NCBI GenBank assembly: GCA_016192645.1
Contig: JACPTT010000004.1
Coordinates: forward strand, 1-18,774
DNA: 18,774 bases
Direction of reading: 5' to 3'
DNA from: Candidatus Levyibacteriota bacterium
GTDB taxonomy: Bacteria; Patescibacteriota; Microgenomatia; Levybacterales; UBA12049
Part shown: piece after piece, positions 1 to 7,581 of the stretch
How positions within the stretch are numbered: the first letter of the stretch is position 1
Layout: every line of letters starts with the position of its first letter
Program-made: the position numbers and the translations under genes
The notes under the pieces: model-generated
The model's input: only the letters and a program-made list of their open reading frames with translations
What the model was told of the DNA's origin: nothing
The model's database searches: none

Positions 1-61
1 GAAAAAGAAGAATTCCGGTAATAAAAAACGACAAAATGGTAAGCCCCAAAAGCTGCGCCAT
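1..61 (-). CDS. N-terminus of a membrane protein, possibly MraY (partial, runs off the window)
   Basis: An open frame starts at an ATG whose A is base 61 and runs out of the window at base 1, giving about 20 codons. They read MAQLLGLTILSFFITGILLF, an almost wholly hydrophobic first membrane segment. The start is supported by an AAGGG purine stretch just upstream and by a strong promoter match at 70-98. Because the neighbours make peptidoglycan precursors, and because MraY (phospho-MurNAc-pentapeptide translocase, which makes lipid I at the membrane) begins with such a helix, MraY is my best guess. Twenty residues cannot prove this; FtsW/RodA or any other polytopic protein would also fit. Confidence 0.45.
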   Translation of the reverse strand, partial: MAQLLGLTILSFFITGILLF

Positions 62-69
62 AGACCCTT

Positions 70-98
70 ATTATACTACTCGGACTCTTTTTCTTCAA
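70..98 (-). promoter_or_regulatory. Sigma-70-type promoter for the truncated membrane-protein gene
   Basis: On the minus strand TTGAAG (plus 93-98) is followed by a 17-base spacer and a perfect TATAAT (plus 70-75). The -10 box ends only 8 bases before the ATG at 61, so the predicted transcription start falls about 1 to 3 bases upstream of the start codon. The mRNA would then be leaderless or nearly so. The box match and spacing are seen directly; activity is inferred. Confidence 0.6.
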
Positions 99-138
99 AT
101 GAAACACTTCGGAGCCTTATTATCTAGACAACTAGGAT

Positions 139-1443
139 TTATGGCTTCTCTTTAATCTGAAATCTTTCTGGATCACCTAATGGAGATACCGCTTCTTTTA
201 CCTCCTGACTTGGAAAGCGCTTAACAACGCTTGCTAATTCCTTTACAGTCCCAACCGGATCATCAACATGGTAAGATTTCGGTTCTTTAACCCTATAAAC
301 AATAGTAGCAGTAAAATACGGTAAGATAATGTCCATAAAACACTGTCTTTTCCATCTCTCGCTCCTATTATTTTGAATCTCTATGCCTTTTATTCTTACC
401 CTTTCAAAAAAGTCCTCTGCATTATCAGAAGCAAGTTTATCTCCAGCCTTCTCCATTTCAGCTAGGGCAACAGCTTCCCAGACAAAATCCTGTGGTATCG
501 TAGGGTAGATAGAATTAAAAAATTCTTGCGCATATTGTCTAATGGCTTTCATTCTTGCTTGTTTATCTGTTAATAAATTACCCGCTTCATAGCCATGGGG
601 GAAACCCATAACCACGCTGCCTTGCGACCCTTGAGGTAAGCCTAGTTTATCCATAGCCTCAATTGTTTTGGCGATAACTAAAGCAGTTCTTCCGTCAAGC
701 CAAGTTGATCTAGTGAAAGGTTTGGCAATATCGGTAACTTTTTGCATTACTTTTTCAGTTTTTGGAGTAGGAGAGTATGATTGTGCTAAAGGAGCTAATC
801 TCCCAAGAAAAGTGGCTAAAGACAACCCCCCTACAGTAACCGCAGCTCTTTTTAGGAATAGTCTTCTACTAGGGCTTTTTACACCTCGATCTTCTTCCCT
901 TTTCTTATTAGCGAGTAAGCGGCGTGCCAGTAACGTAAAAATAGGCAATGCAATATGTCCTCCGATCAATTCTGTACCTAAGCCCCCTGCATATTCTTCG
1001 ACTTTTCCCCAGCCTATTTTATTAAGTTCATTATACCATTCATTGCTAATGGTATCCTCCGTACTCCGTGGAGGATCTATAATCTGAGAATGAAGCAGAT
1101 CTCCACCCACTATGTAGACCTCATTTCTCCCTGTCATTTCTTTTGGGCTGCCAGGTAGCCACAGCCAAAAAAGACGGACAGGAACATCCTCCCGGCTACC
1201 CGATACTGAATCAAGCCCGATGACACTAGGACCATATTTACTCATCCTTTGTGATACCTCAGGATTCCAAGCATGAGCTGTTAAATCACCAGCAGCGAAT
1301 CGATCGTAAAGCTCCTGAGCGGTTGGGTGCCTTAATACTACATCTACAAATGGAAAAGTGTGAACTCCGGGTTCAAAATGAATCTGATGTTTTTCGGTAG
1401 GCTCAGGCGATCTTTGTGTTTCACGATTAACGCTACCTTCCAT
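139..1443 (-). CDS. Hypothetical protein with internal twin-arginine-like motif and membrane segment
   Basis: This 434-residue protein is not one I recognise. Residues 1-150 are soluble-looking and rich in Pro, Glu and Arg. A hydrophobic stretch at about 154-177 ends in basic residues (ARRLLANKKR). Residues 192-198 read SRRLFLK, an exact match to the Tat consensus (S/T)RRxFLK, followed by a hydrophobic segment to about 222 and a Ser/Pro-rich stretch. The C-terminal part (225-434) contains GFPHGYEAGNLL near 280, faintly like the His-containing strand of TraB/Tiki-type proteins; I give that little weight. A Tat signal normally lies at the N-terminus, so either the motif is a plain internal anchor or the protein is unusual. 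The ATG at 1443 follows an extended -10 box by 6 bases, which supports this start. The gene is set apart from its upstream neighbour by 172 bases and so is probably transcribed separately. Confidence 0.7.
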   Translation of the reverse strand: MEGSVNRETQRSPEPTEKHQIHFEPGVHTFPFVDVVLRHPTAQELYDRFAAGDLTAHAWNPEVSQRMSKYGPSVIGLDSVSGSREDVPVRLFWLWLPGSPKEMTGRNEVYIVGGDLLHSQIIDPPRSTEDTISNEWYNELNKIGWGKVEEYAGGLGTELIGGHIALPIFTLLARRLLANKKREEDRGVKSPSRRLFLKRAAVTVGGLSLATFLGRLAPLAQSYSPTPKTEKVMQKVTDIAKPFTRSTWLDGRTALVIAKTIEAMDKLGLPQGSQGSVVMGFPHGYEAGNLLTDKQARMKAIRQYAQEFFNSIYPTIPQDFVWEAVALAEMEKAGDKLASDNAEDFFERVRIKGIEIQNNRSERWKRQCFMDIILPYFTATIVYRVKEPKSYHVDDPVGTVKELASVVKRFPSQEVKEAVSPLGDPERFQIKEKP

Positions 1444-1449
1444 AAGAAT

Positions 1450-1458
1450 ATTATAACA
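1450..1458 (-). promoter_or_regulatory. Extended -10 promoter of the 434-residue protein gene
   Basis: The minus strand reads TGTTATAAT, a perfect -10 hexamer (plus 1450-1455) with the TGn extension (1456-1458). It ends 6 bases before the ATG at 1443. No good -35 box lies 16 to 18 bases upstream, which is tolerated in extended -10 promoters. The predicted transcription start coincides with the start codon, so the mRNA would be leaderless. There is no Shine-Dalgarno sequence. Confidence 0.5.
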
Positions 1459-1567
1459 GAGATGTGAATATATTGGACGATCCCGTATCGGAATAGATAG
1501 AACGCTTCGGTATTATGAATTAATATCCCTTGAGGAGCTTTGTTACAGATTCAATAATATATGTCTA

Positions 1568-1602
1568 GCCTCAACCCCAGGGGTTGAGCGGAAACTTGAG
1601 GC
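1568..1602 (-). terminator. GC-rich hairpin downstream of the subtilase/81-residue unit
   Basis: Fourteen bases after the stop of the 81-residue gene the minus strand has CTCAACCCCTGGGGTTGAG (plus 1570-1588), a near-perfect palindrome. A second, mutually exclusive pairing is possible between GCCTCAA (minus strand 1602-1596) and TTGAGGC (minus strand 1574-1568). The bases that follow are AT-rich (GACATATATTATTG) but lack a true T-run. The hairpin could end or protect the 3' end of the long transcript, or be a small palindromic repeat. The rest of the 1444-1615 gap shows only the promoter noted separately. Confidence 0.4.
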
Positions 1603-1615
1603 GTCCATTGAAAAT

Positions 1616-1861
1616 TTATTGGCAACTGTTTACTTTTTCCCAATCCTTGGGAACATCGCAGGGAGTCGGAAATTCCTTGCACTCGCCTGTGCCGGGGTTG
1701 CGGGCAGGCGTAATCACTTGAATGCAAACTCGCCCATTGGAAGGAGACGACACTTTAGTAGAATTTCTCAACTGCTGCAAGAAAATAATGCCTGCAAAAA
1801 CAAGCGCTAACAGCAAAAGAACGATTGAAACAATTAGTTTCTTCCGGAAATTAATTTGCAT
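1616..1861 (-). CDS. Small membrane-anchored Cys-containing protein (81 aa)
   Basis: This small protein has a short basic N-terminus, one membrane helix at about residues 8-29, a Ser/Thr linker, and a compact C-terminal part with four cysteines: VCIQVITPARNP, then GTGECKEFPTPCDVP and a final NSCQ. The layout suggests an exported domain held by one or two disulfides and anchored by its N-terminus. The function is unknown. Its ATG shares one base with the TAA of the subtilase gene (TAATG), so translation is probably coupled and the two products may work together. It has no separate ribosome binding site. A protease-inhibitor or calcium-independent binding role would be speculation. Confidence 0.75.
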   Translation of the reverse strand: MQINFRKKLIVSIVLLLLALVFAGIIFLQQLRNSTKVSSPSNGRVCIQVITPARNPGTGECKEFPTPCDVPKDWEKVNSCQ

Positions 1862-4800
1862 TATTTACCGTAACCCGGCTGTTGCCTTCTAAAAAGAACG
1901 TAGTCGAATATATTAATTTTTCCGTCTTTATTGAAATCGCAAGACCGGACAAATCTGGCATCGCCGGTTTTTGATCCATAAGAAGTAATAACTGCCTTTA
2001 AAGTACACGGCGGGGGCGTAGGTGTGGGGGTTGGCGTAGGAGTTGGCGTAGGCGTAGAAATCGGCTTCTCCGAAGACGAGCAAGCAATTCTCATGGTCCA
2101 TCCGGGATTATATCCCCGACAGCTAAAACCGAGCTCTGTCGGTTTATAGTTCGCATTGCTTCCTCCCGATTTACTATATCCGGGAGGATACGGTTGTTGA
2201 GAACCCCACCAACCCGGCGTTTTTGTGCAATCCAATTTATTCACTGTGCAGTTAAGTCCTTTGCAGTCGCTTACGGAAGCTCCTCCGCACTGTTTCCACC
2301 AATAGCCTTTGGCCGCTATGCCTTTTTCGGCTTCTGCGACACCGCTAAAGCCTTGCTGTTTGCAAATTTGGTCGGGAGTCAGACCGTTCGGATTGCCGCA
2401 GCCAACCTTATAGTCAATATAAGTGGGTGCCGCAGAAAAACCGCCGGTACCGGTTGGGGAACCGACAAGACCGTTGCTTGCCAAATATCCCGACTTGCCA
2501 TAATTCGTTACGAGAGCGCTGTAATCGGTAACATCAACTCTCCCGCTGTCGTTAAAATCCGCAGCTTGGCAACTACTCCAGTTTGCGAGAGACTGCGCGG
2601 AACCGAAACAACCGACCACCTTTGTCTGATCACTCGAGGAAACACTGTCGTCGCCGTCCGCATCACCGGTTATTAAACTTACGGATTGCAGAGTAATTCC
2701 CCCATCGATAGTAAGAGGGCCTCCGCCGACCAGAGCAGAAAGTCCTTGATCCAGCCTTGCAACCATATTATATTTACCGTTAGGCAAATCACTAAGATCT
2801 GCCGTACCAATAAATCTGTTCCCATCGAATCTTAAATCGACTGTCATCGTTTTTTTCTGAACATTATTCGCATCAAAGAGAATAAAAGTAGCAGCTCTAT
2901 TATTTCTTAAAGGATTACTGTTTTCGCCTGCTGCATTCCCTATCCCTAAAACTTTTACGGCAATCGGAACTCGTGTGCCTATCGCCGCACTTTTATATGT
3001 TCCGGTATGACGCTCATCGTGAAGATACTGCGGCCAATCAAGAAATTTTGCCGAGTAATTAGAATTAAAAACATAAAGGTAACTATTGCCTATATCCCAA
3101 AATCCCAGTGCTGTGGGAGCAATTATTTCTAATTTCCCATCGCTATCAATATCCAGTAACGACGGACTTCCGGTTGCGCCTAAAATACCAAGAGTTGTTG
3201 TGCCAAAATCCTTTGGGTAACCATTAGATCTAGAAAGGACCCCGGAACCTGGATTGTATTCGTAAAGATCTAGACTAGACCAAGAGAATGGCCCGCCCAC
3301 AGCCAAAAGATGATTATTGCTGTCGAGTGTTGCATTAACTCCCAAAGATGGTCCTCCATAATAAGAAACCAAACCGGATGCAGGAAAACCCTTTACAAAA
3401 TTCCCATCTTTGTCAATTAAATAGTATTTGTCGGACAGAAAAGTCAAAATTTCCGGATAACCATCGTTGTTAAAATCTCCAATTGTTAACAAGTCAAAAT
3501 ATAAATATTGCGCATCTCGCAAGGCAAGAGGAAATTTATTTGATTTAAGGTCTCCTTTATAGTCCCAAACATAAACTCTTCCTATAGTTCCTATCTGATC
3601 CCCTCCGCCTTGCGGTGATACTGGAGCATCGGGATTGGAGTAATCAACCGTCGTTGCTATAATTTCAGAAAATCCGTCGTTATCTAAATCCGCTACTGCA
3701 ATATTACTAATGTATCCGTGATCATCGTTATTAATTTGGATTTCCTTCTTAAGAGTACCCGTATTTGAATATATCCGTATTTTTCTGTCCGCGTAATTAA
3801 TAATAATCTCGGCGTTTCCATCGTTGTCGATATCCGCAGCTACTGGAGTAAACCAAACAAAAACATTGTCATCAATGTCTATGGGCCATCCCGGCAAGTT
3901 ATTGCCGTCTCTTCCAAACATATATATCCTGCCCTGCCTTTCCGAAGTCCACCGCCCCCATTCGGCATAAACAACTGCGTTTTGTCCGTTGACGGTAATA
4001 GCAGAAAAAGTATCAGTGCTAAGATACAAATAGCCTCTTTTCCCCCAATCACCTGCTGTCCATCCAGAAACTTCTGTCCCGTCCGCATGAAAGGCTAAAA
4101 GCGCAATGCCTGCACCCCCTTTTCTGCTATCAGCGCTAACAGTAATCACTACCTCAAGTCCGGGATATTGCGGGTCTATATCCAAAACAACAGGCGAATT
4201 TGAAGCATACCACCTATTTGGGTCTTCTCCGGTACTCTTTGGCCAACCAGGAAGATTTGTACCGTCCGGTTGAACGGCATAAACTTTCATATCTTTGTAG
4301 CTTTTGAAGATAATCTCCTTTTTTCCATCTGCGTTAAGATCTGCTACGGCCGGCTTTTGACTAGATAGCCATGCGCCAAACGGAATGGGGAAATTATTTC
4401 TTATGCTGCCATCTATCCGTACGGGAACTATCGTAAAAACACTTGCGCTATTATTTGTATATGTTGTAAGACGCAGATAATGCATGCCGTCAGCCTCATT
4501 ATTGTTTAGATCAACAGTCGCTAAAAGCCCGTTATGTATAGCATTGTTTCCCTCTCCTTCAAGCGATATTCCTTGAGTTGACCACGAAGTTGATTCTATC
4601 GATGCAGAATGCTCTAATGAAAACCTTAAAAAATTATTTCCATACGCACTTCCGTATATTTTGAATTTTTTTCCAAGAAGAAGACCTCCAAACGGAGAAG
4701 AAATCTTTGCTACTGCAGGAGTGGAAGCATCCATGTTGCGAAGTGTTTTCTCGGCATTAATTCTCCCATAACCATATTGATTGTCAAAAGAAGGCGTTCC

Positions 4801-6459
4801 TAAATCGTCGGATCCGTTGATTAAGATGTTTCTAGTTTGATCCGCTGTAAAGCTTGGGTTTTTACCCAACACCATGGCCGCAAGAGCGCTTACATGGGGC
4901 GCTGCCATTGATGTTCCTGACATCCTGATATACTCCGTGCCTATTATACGATCTTCCTTGAAGAATCGGGCCTGACTCGACTTAAGCGATAAAACATTTG
5001 AGCTTGTATCGCCGCCCGGGGCAGAAAGATCAATCGTCGTACCCCAGTTGGAGAAAGGCGATTTGTTATCATACTGCTCTGTAGAGGCAACCGTAATGAC
5101 GCAATCTAAATCAGGATTACTCTCTACTGCGCAAGTTGTATTGGCGGGAAAAAAGTTTATTGTGTCAAGATTACTGTTTCCCGCTGCTGCTACAAAAATA
5201 ACACCGTTTAGATGCGCAAAATTTATAGCATTTGTGAGAATTTGGCTGTCTCCAAAACCACCCCAACTAGCGTTAATAACCCTAGCTCCCCGTGCAACCG
5301 CCTCATAAATAGCCAGGGAAAGCCCATTTGTCGATCCGCTACCATACTCATTTAGTGCTTTCAGTGGAATAATTTTTGCATTAGAAGCAATTCCGGCAAT
5401 CCCTTTATTATTATTGGTTATCGCCGCAATTGTTCCTGCTACATGTGTGCCATGACTATTATCATCCATCGGGTCATCATCGCCATTTACAAAATCAAAA
5501 CCGGGAGCAATTTTTTGACACTGGTTATTCTTAACTTCTTCCAATGTACATGGGCCAAACTCCGGGTGGGTGTAATCAATGCCGGTATCAATAACCGCCA
5601 CTAATACCTGTCCGCTAGGCGTTGCCATATCCCATGCCTGCTGCATATTAATCCGTTTTAGATTCCATTGGTAATCGTAGGAAGGATTCCAATTCGGATC
5701 GCGATTGCCGATGTTATCTGGAAATGAATCCTGATAATAAGGGTCATCCGGAAATGTGGCGCTTGAAGTTGCATTTTTTGAATTAAGCTGTGTTGTTTTA
5801 TATTTGAAGTTAGGCTCGGCATAGGCAATATCCGGATTACGGCGAAGTTCTCTAATAAGAATCTCTACGGGGATTCTCTGATCAAAAGACAATTTGTAAA
5901 TTTTTGATAGATCAACCCGCTCAAGTTCTTGCTGATTAATCTTCCTTGTAGAAAATTCCTCGGCCGACAGTTTTCCTTTTAATTTACTTATCTCCTCTGC
6001 CGGAGTACCAACCCCTCTGAATACCTTTTCTAAGGTATTTATTTTATGTCTTTCGTTAATTTTTTTTAGAGAACTGGGGAGAGTATTTTCATCAATTTCC
6101 GAAAGTTTTATTGGTCCTTTGTCAAGATCAACCGATTGGGTATTTATTCCTCTTCGCCTGAGCTGAAAGTCTTTATCTCTAAATTTCACTAATACTTCTC
6201 CCGGGGCATATTCCGGTTTATCGGGGGAAGAGTTATCTTTTTTCAAATCCTCTTGCGCTTTTATCGCGGTGCTCTGAGCCCTTGATCTAATATCCTGTTG
6301 TTGATTGGCAAGATAGACGGTAAGGGGAACTGCGGTTACAAGAAGAAAAGCAACTAAAAGATTCAGTACCTTTAACGATGCCTGTCGTGGATAAAACCAC
6401 AAAAAACTCTGGGAAAAATTCCTCATCCCAACTCCATTATGCGAGTATTGAGTAGTCAT
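1861..6459 (-). CDS. Extracytoplasmic subtilisin-like (S8) serine protease with FG-GAP-like repeats, dockerin-like and Cys-rich modules
   Basis: The modules of this 1532-residue protein are, in order: a signal anchor (29-51) followed by QQQDIRSRA; a fervidolysin-type prodomain (about 83-222, YAPGEVLVKF to IAYAEPNFKY); and an S8 catalytic domain (about 265-575). The triad is Asp291 (VIDTGID), His336 (NSHGTHVAG) and Ser517 (SGTSMAAPHV), with oxyanion Asn428 (AAAGNS), so it looks active. Cys304/Cys314 and Cys443/Cys453 could form disulfide loops. After a beta-rich linker, about 690-1125 carries at least five DLDNDGxxEII-type (FG-GAP/VCBS) calcium-binding repeats, probably a beta-propeller. Then come a dockerin-like module (1265-1322), an eight-cysteine region (1350-1460), a Thr-Pro linker and a last calcium loop (DFNKDGKINIFDY). 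The frame opens with ATG at 6459, 9 bases after femAB, without a Shine-Dalgarno. A second ATG at 6426 has GGAG five bases upstream and may be the true start. Substrate unknown. Confidence 0.93.
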   Translation of the reverse strand: MTTQYSHNGVGMRNFSQSFLWFYPRQASLKVLNLLVAFLLVTAVPLTVYLANQQQDIRSRAQSTAIKAQEDLKKDNSSPDKPEYAPGEVLVKFRDKDFQLRRRGINTQSVDLDKGPIKLSEIDENTLPSSLKKINERHKINTLEKVFRGVGTPAEEISKLKGKLSAEEFSTRKINQQELERVDLSKIYKLSFDQRIPVEILIRELRRNPDIAYAEPNFKYKTTQLNSKNATSSATFPDDPYYQDSFPDNIGNRDPNWNPSYDYQWNLKRINMQQAWDMATPSGQVLVAVIDTGIDYTHPEFGPCTLEEVKNNQCQKIAPGFDFVNGDDDPMDDNSHGTHVAGTIAAITNNNKGIAGIASNAKIIPLKALNEYGSGSTNGLSLAIYEAVARGARVINASWGGFGDSQILTNAINFAHLNGVIFVAAAGNSNLDTINFFPANTTCAVESNPDLDCVITVASTEQYDNKSPFSNWGTTIDLSAPGGDTSSNVLSLKSSQARFFKEDRIIGTEYIRMSGTSMAAPHVSALAAMVLGKNPSFTADQTRNILINGSDDLGTPSFDNQYGYGRINAEKTLRNMDASTPAVAKISSPFGGLLLGKKFKIYGSAYGNNFLRFSLEHSASIESTSWSTQGISLEGEGNNAIHNGLLATVDLNNNEADGMHYLRLTTYTNNSASVFTIVPVRIDGSIRNNFPIPFGAWLSSQKPAVADLNADGKKEIIFKSYKDMKVYAVQPDGTNLPGWPKSTGEDPNRWYASNSPVVLDIDPQYPGLEVVITVSADSRKGGAGIALLAFHADGTEVSGWTAGDWGKRGYLYLSTDTFSAITVNGQNAVVYAEWGRWTSERQGRIYMFGRDGNNLPGWPIDIDDNVFVWFTPVAADIDNDGNAEIIINYADRKIRIYSNTGTLKKEIQINNDDHGYISNIAVADLDNDGFSEIIATTVDYSNPDAPVSPQGGGDQIGTIGRVYVWDYKGDLKSNKFPLALRDAQYLYFDLLTIGDFNNDGYPEILTFLSDKYYLIDKDGNFVKGFPASGLVSYYGGPSLGVNATLDSNNHLLAVGGPFSWSSLDLYEYNPGSGVLSRSNGYPKDFGTTTLGILGATGSPSLLDIDSDGKLEIIAPTALGFWDIGNSYLYVFNSNYSAKFLDWPQYLHDERHTGTYKSAAIGTRVPIAVKVLGIGNAAGENSNPLRNNRAATFILFDANNVQKKTMTVDLRFDGNRFIGTADLSDLPNGKYNMVARLDQGLSALVGGGPLTIDGGITLQSVSLITGDADGDDSVSSSDQTKVVGCFGSAQSLANWSSCQAADFNDSGRVDVTDYSALVTNYGKSGYLASNGLVGSPTGTGGFSAAPTYIDYKVGCGNPNGLTPDQICKQQGFSGVAEAEKGIAAKGYWWKQCGGASVSDCKGLNCTVNKLDCTKTPGWWGSQQPYPPGYSKSGGSNANYKPTELGFSCRGYNPGWTMRIACSSSEKPISTPTPTPTPTPTPTPPPCTLKAVITSYGSKTGDARFVRSCDFNKDGKINIFDYVLFRRQQPGYGK
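2012..2056. repeat. Hexanucleotide-type tandem repeat encoding a Thr-Pro linker
   Basis: Degenerate 6-base units of the form GGCGTA/GGAGTT/GGTGTG, on the plus strand, encode alternating Thr-Pro between the cysteine-rich module and the last calcium loop of the subtilase (residues about 1468-1484). Such tracts are stiff extracellular spacers. They are prone to length change by slippage while staying in frame. Confidence 0.75.
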
Positions 6460-6468
6460 GTCAACTAT

Positions 6469-7581
6469 TTAATAACCTTTTAATAACTTTGAGATATGTT
6501 CGATAGTATATGTCTTCCAATACAAAAAAGAAAGAGGGAGGTCGTGGCTGGGGATGAATTCGCGGATTTCTCCGCCAAAACCGGTTTTGAATAAAGTTAA
6601 GCCTTGCCAGGGATGGTTTTTTGAAGATGGGGGAGCAATGCCCCAAAAATTATAGAGCCGCTTTCTCCTTCTTTTTGCTTCCAAAATTGCCGTCCACTGC
6701 AAAAGATAAGAAGGGGAGAGCTTTTCAAATTTTTCATCCGATGCTCCGTGATGGTAAATAGCCTGATCGCCGCAATATATTACCAACGCCCCCGAAATCA
6801 CCTTATTTTTGAATTTCGCCAAAAATAACTCCGTCTGATTATCTTTTTTAAAGATCTCAAACTCTTCTCCTATCCCCTGGTGGGGGACAAAACCGTGCTT
6901 TTTTGCGGTCTTTTCATAAAGATTAAGAAAAAAATTAAGATCGGAACGACTCTTAGCTTTCACTACTTTTAGACCTAAGCTTGCTCCCCTTTTGATTAAA
7001 TAACGAGTTGTCTTTCTCATCTCTTTTAGTAATTGTTCTTCTGGTTTTGTAACATCCAAAACCCAGCAAATCTGCGCATCCATATTATGAATTGGCGACT
7101 TAATGAATTTGAACTCCCGAAAAACATCCTTCCTCGCGCTTTCTTTTCGAAAAAGAGGACTTATGCGAATAAATGAGGCTCCTCGTTCCCCTGCTCTCTT
7201 CATGAGATATTGAACAAAGCACTTAAACTCACTTTTTCTAAAATCCTCAAAGACCGGTCCGTGTCGCACATGAAGATAATGCCCTCTTTTAGCAATCACG
7301 TCAACAATAAGAGCAACTCCTACAAGTTTTTCTTTATCAAAAATCCCAACCCTCTCTATCTCAAAACCAAGTTTTTTCTGCACCTCTCCCCAATTAAACG
7401 ACTGAAATAGCGGATAAAAATCTTTTTTTTCTAAAAACCCCTCCCAGTCTTTCTTTTTCTCAATTTCTTTTATTTTATGGTCAGAATACCTCGCAGCTTT
7501 CTGCGAGGATGAATGACCTAAAACAAACTTTTCCGAAGGAATACTACGCAGCTCTGCTGCGGAGTAGTTTATTTTGAGCAT
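6469..7581 (-). CDS. FemAB-family peptidoglycan bridge aminoacyltransferase-like protein
   Basis: FemAB/FemX enzymes transfer amino acids from aminoacyl-tRNA to the peptidoglycan stem peptide precursor at the inner membrane face. Family hallmarks here are FQSFNWGEVQ near residue 60, a basic RYLIKRGASLGL stretch, ALVIYCGDQAIYHHGAS in the second GNAT-like fold, and the C-terminal YNFWGIAP, HPWQGLTLFKTGFGG and LPLSFLYWK. At 370 residues the length is close to the family norm. The family-like part starts only near residue 35 (IKEIEKKKDWEGF). The first 30 or so residues come from two DNA hairpins in a 38-base overlap with the upstream aminotransferase gene and look like an added extension. The ATG at 7581 is the only ATG before the conserved part, but it has no clear ribosome binding site. 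The amino acid transferred cannot be read from the sequence. It could also act on other lipid-linked acceptors. Confidence 0.9.
   Translation of the reverse strand: MLKINYSAAELRSIPSEKFVLGHSSSQKAARYSDHKIKEIEKKKDWEGFLEKKDFYPLFQSFNWGEVQKKLGFEIERVGIFDKEKLVGVALIVDVIAKRGHYLHVRHGPVFEDFRKSEFKCFVQYLMKRAGERGASFIRISPLFRKESARKDVFREFKFIKSPIHNMDAQICWVLDVTKPEEQLLKEMRKTTRYLIKRGASLGLKVVKAKSRSDLNFFLNLYEKTAKKHGFVPHQGIGEEFEIFKKDNQTELFLAKFKNKVISGALVIYCGDQAIYHHGASDEKFEKLSPSYLLQWTAILEAKRRRKRLYNFWGIAPPSSKNHPWQGLTLFKTGFGGEIREFIPSHDLPLSFLYWKTYTIEHISKLLKGY
7489..7568. repeat. Pair of related palindromes across the aminotransferase/femAB overlap
   Basis: The first palindrome is CCTCGCAG-CTTT-CTGCGAGG at 7489-7508, with a perfect 8-base stem and a 4-base loop. 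The second, at 7543-7568, has arms ACTAC+GCAGC and GCTGC+GGA+GTAGT, giving 10 paired bases with a 3-base bulge around a TCT loop. Both share a CGCAG...CTGCG core. The second holds the stop codon of the aminotransferase and encodes its last residues. Both encode residues about 5-31 of the FemAB protein. There is no T-run, so a terminator is unlikely. Confidence 0.65.

Noticed and set aside
668..1087. Plus-strand open frame of 139 codons
   Set aside because: It lies wholly opposite the 434-residue gene, with no recognisable domain or ribosome binding site.
2012..2056. Short tandem repeats considered as a CRISPR-like array
   Set aside because: The units are 6 bases without spacers and encode a Thr-Pro linker in frame.
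2194..2676. Plus-strand open frame of 160 codons
   Set aside because: It is antisense to the dockerin-like and cysteine-rich parts of the subtilase; a composition shadow.
7489..7568. Rho-independent terminator between the aminotransferase and femAB
   Set aside because: The hairpins lie inside coding sequence of the downstream gene and no T-run follows.
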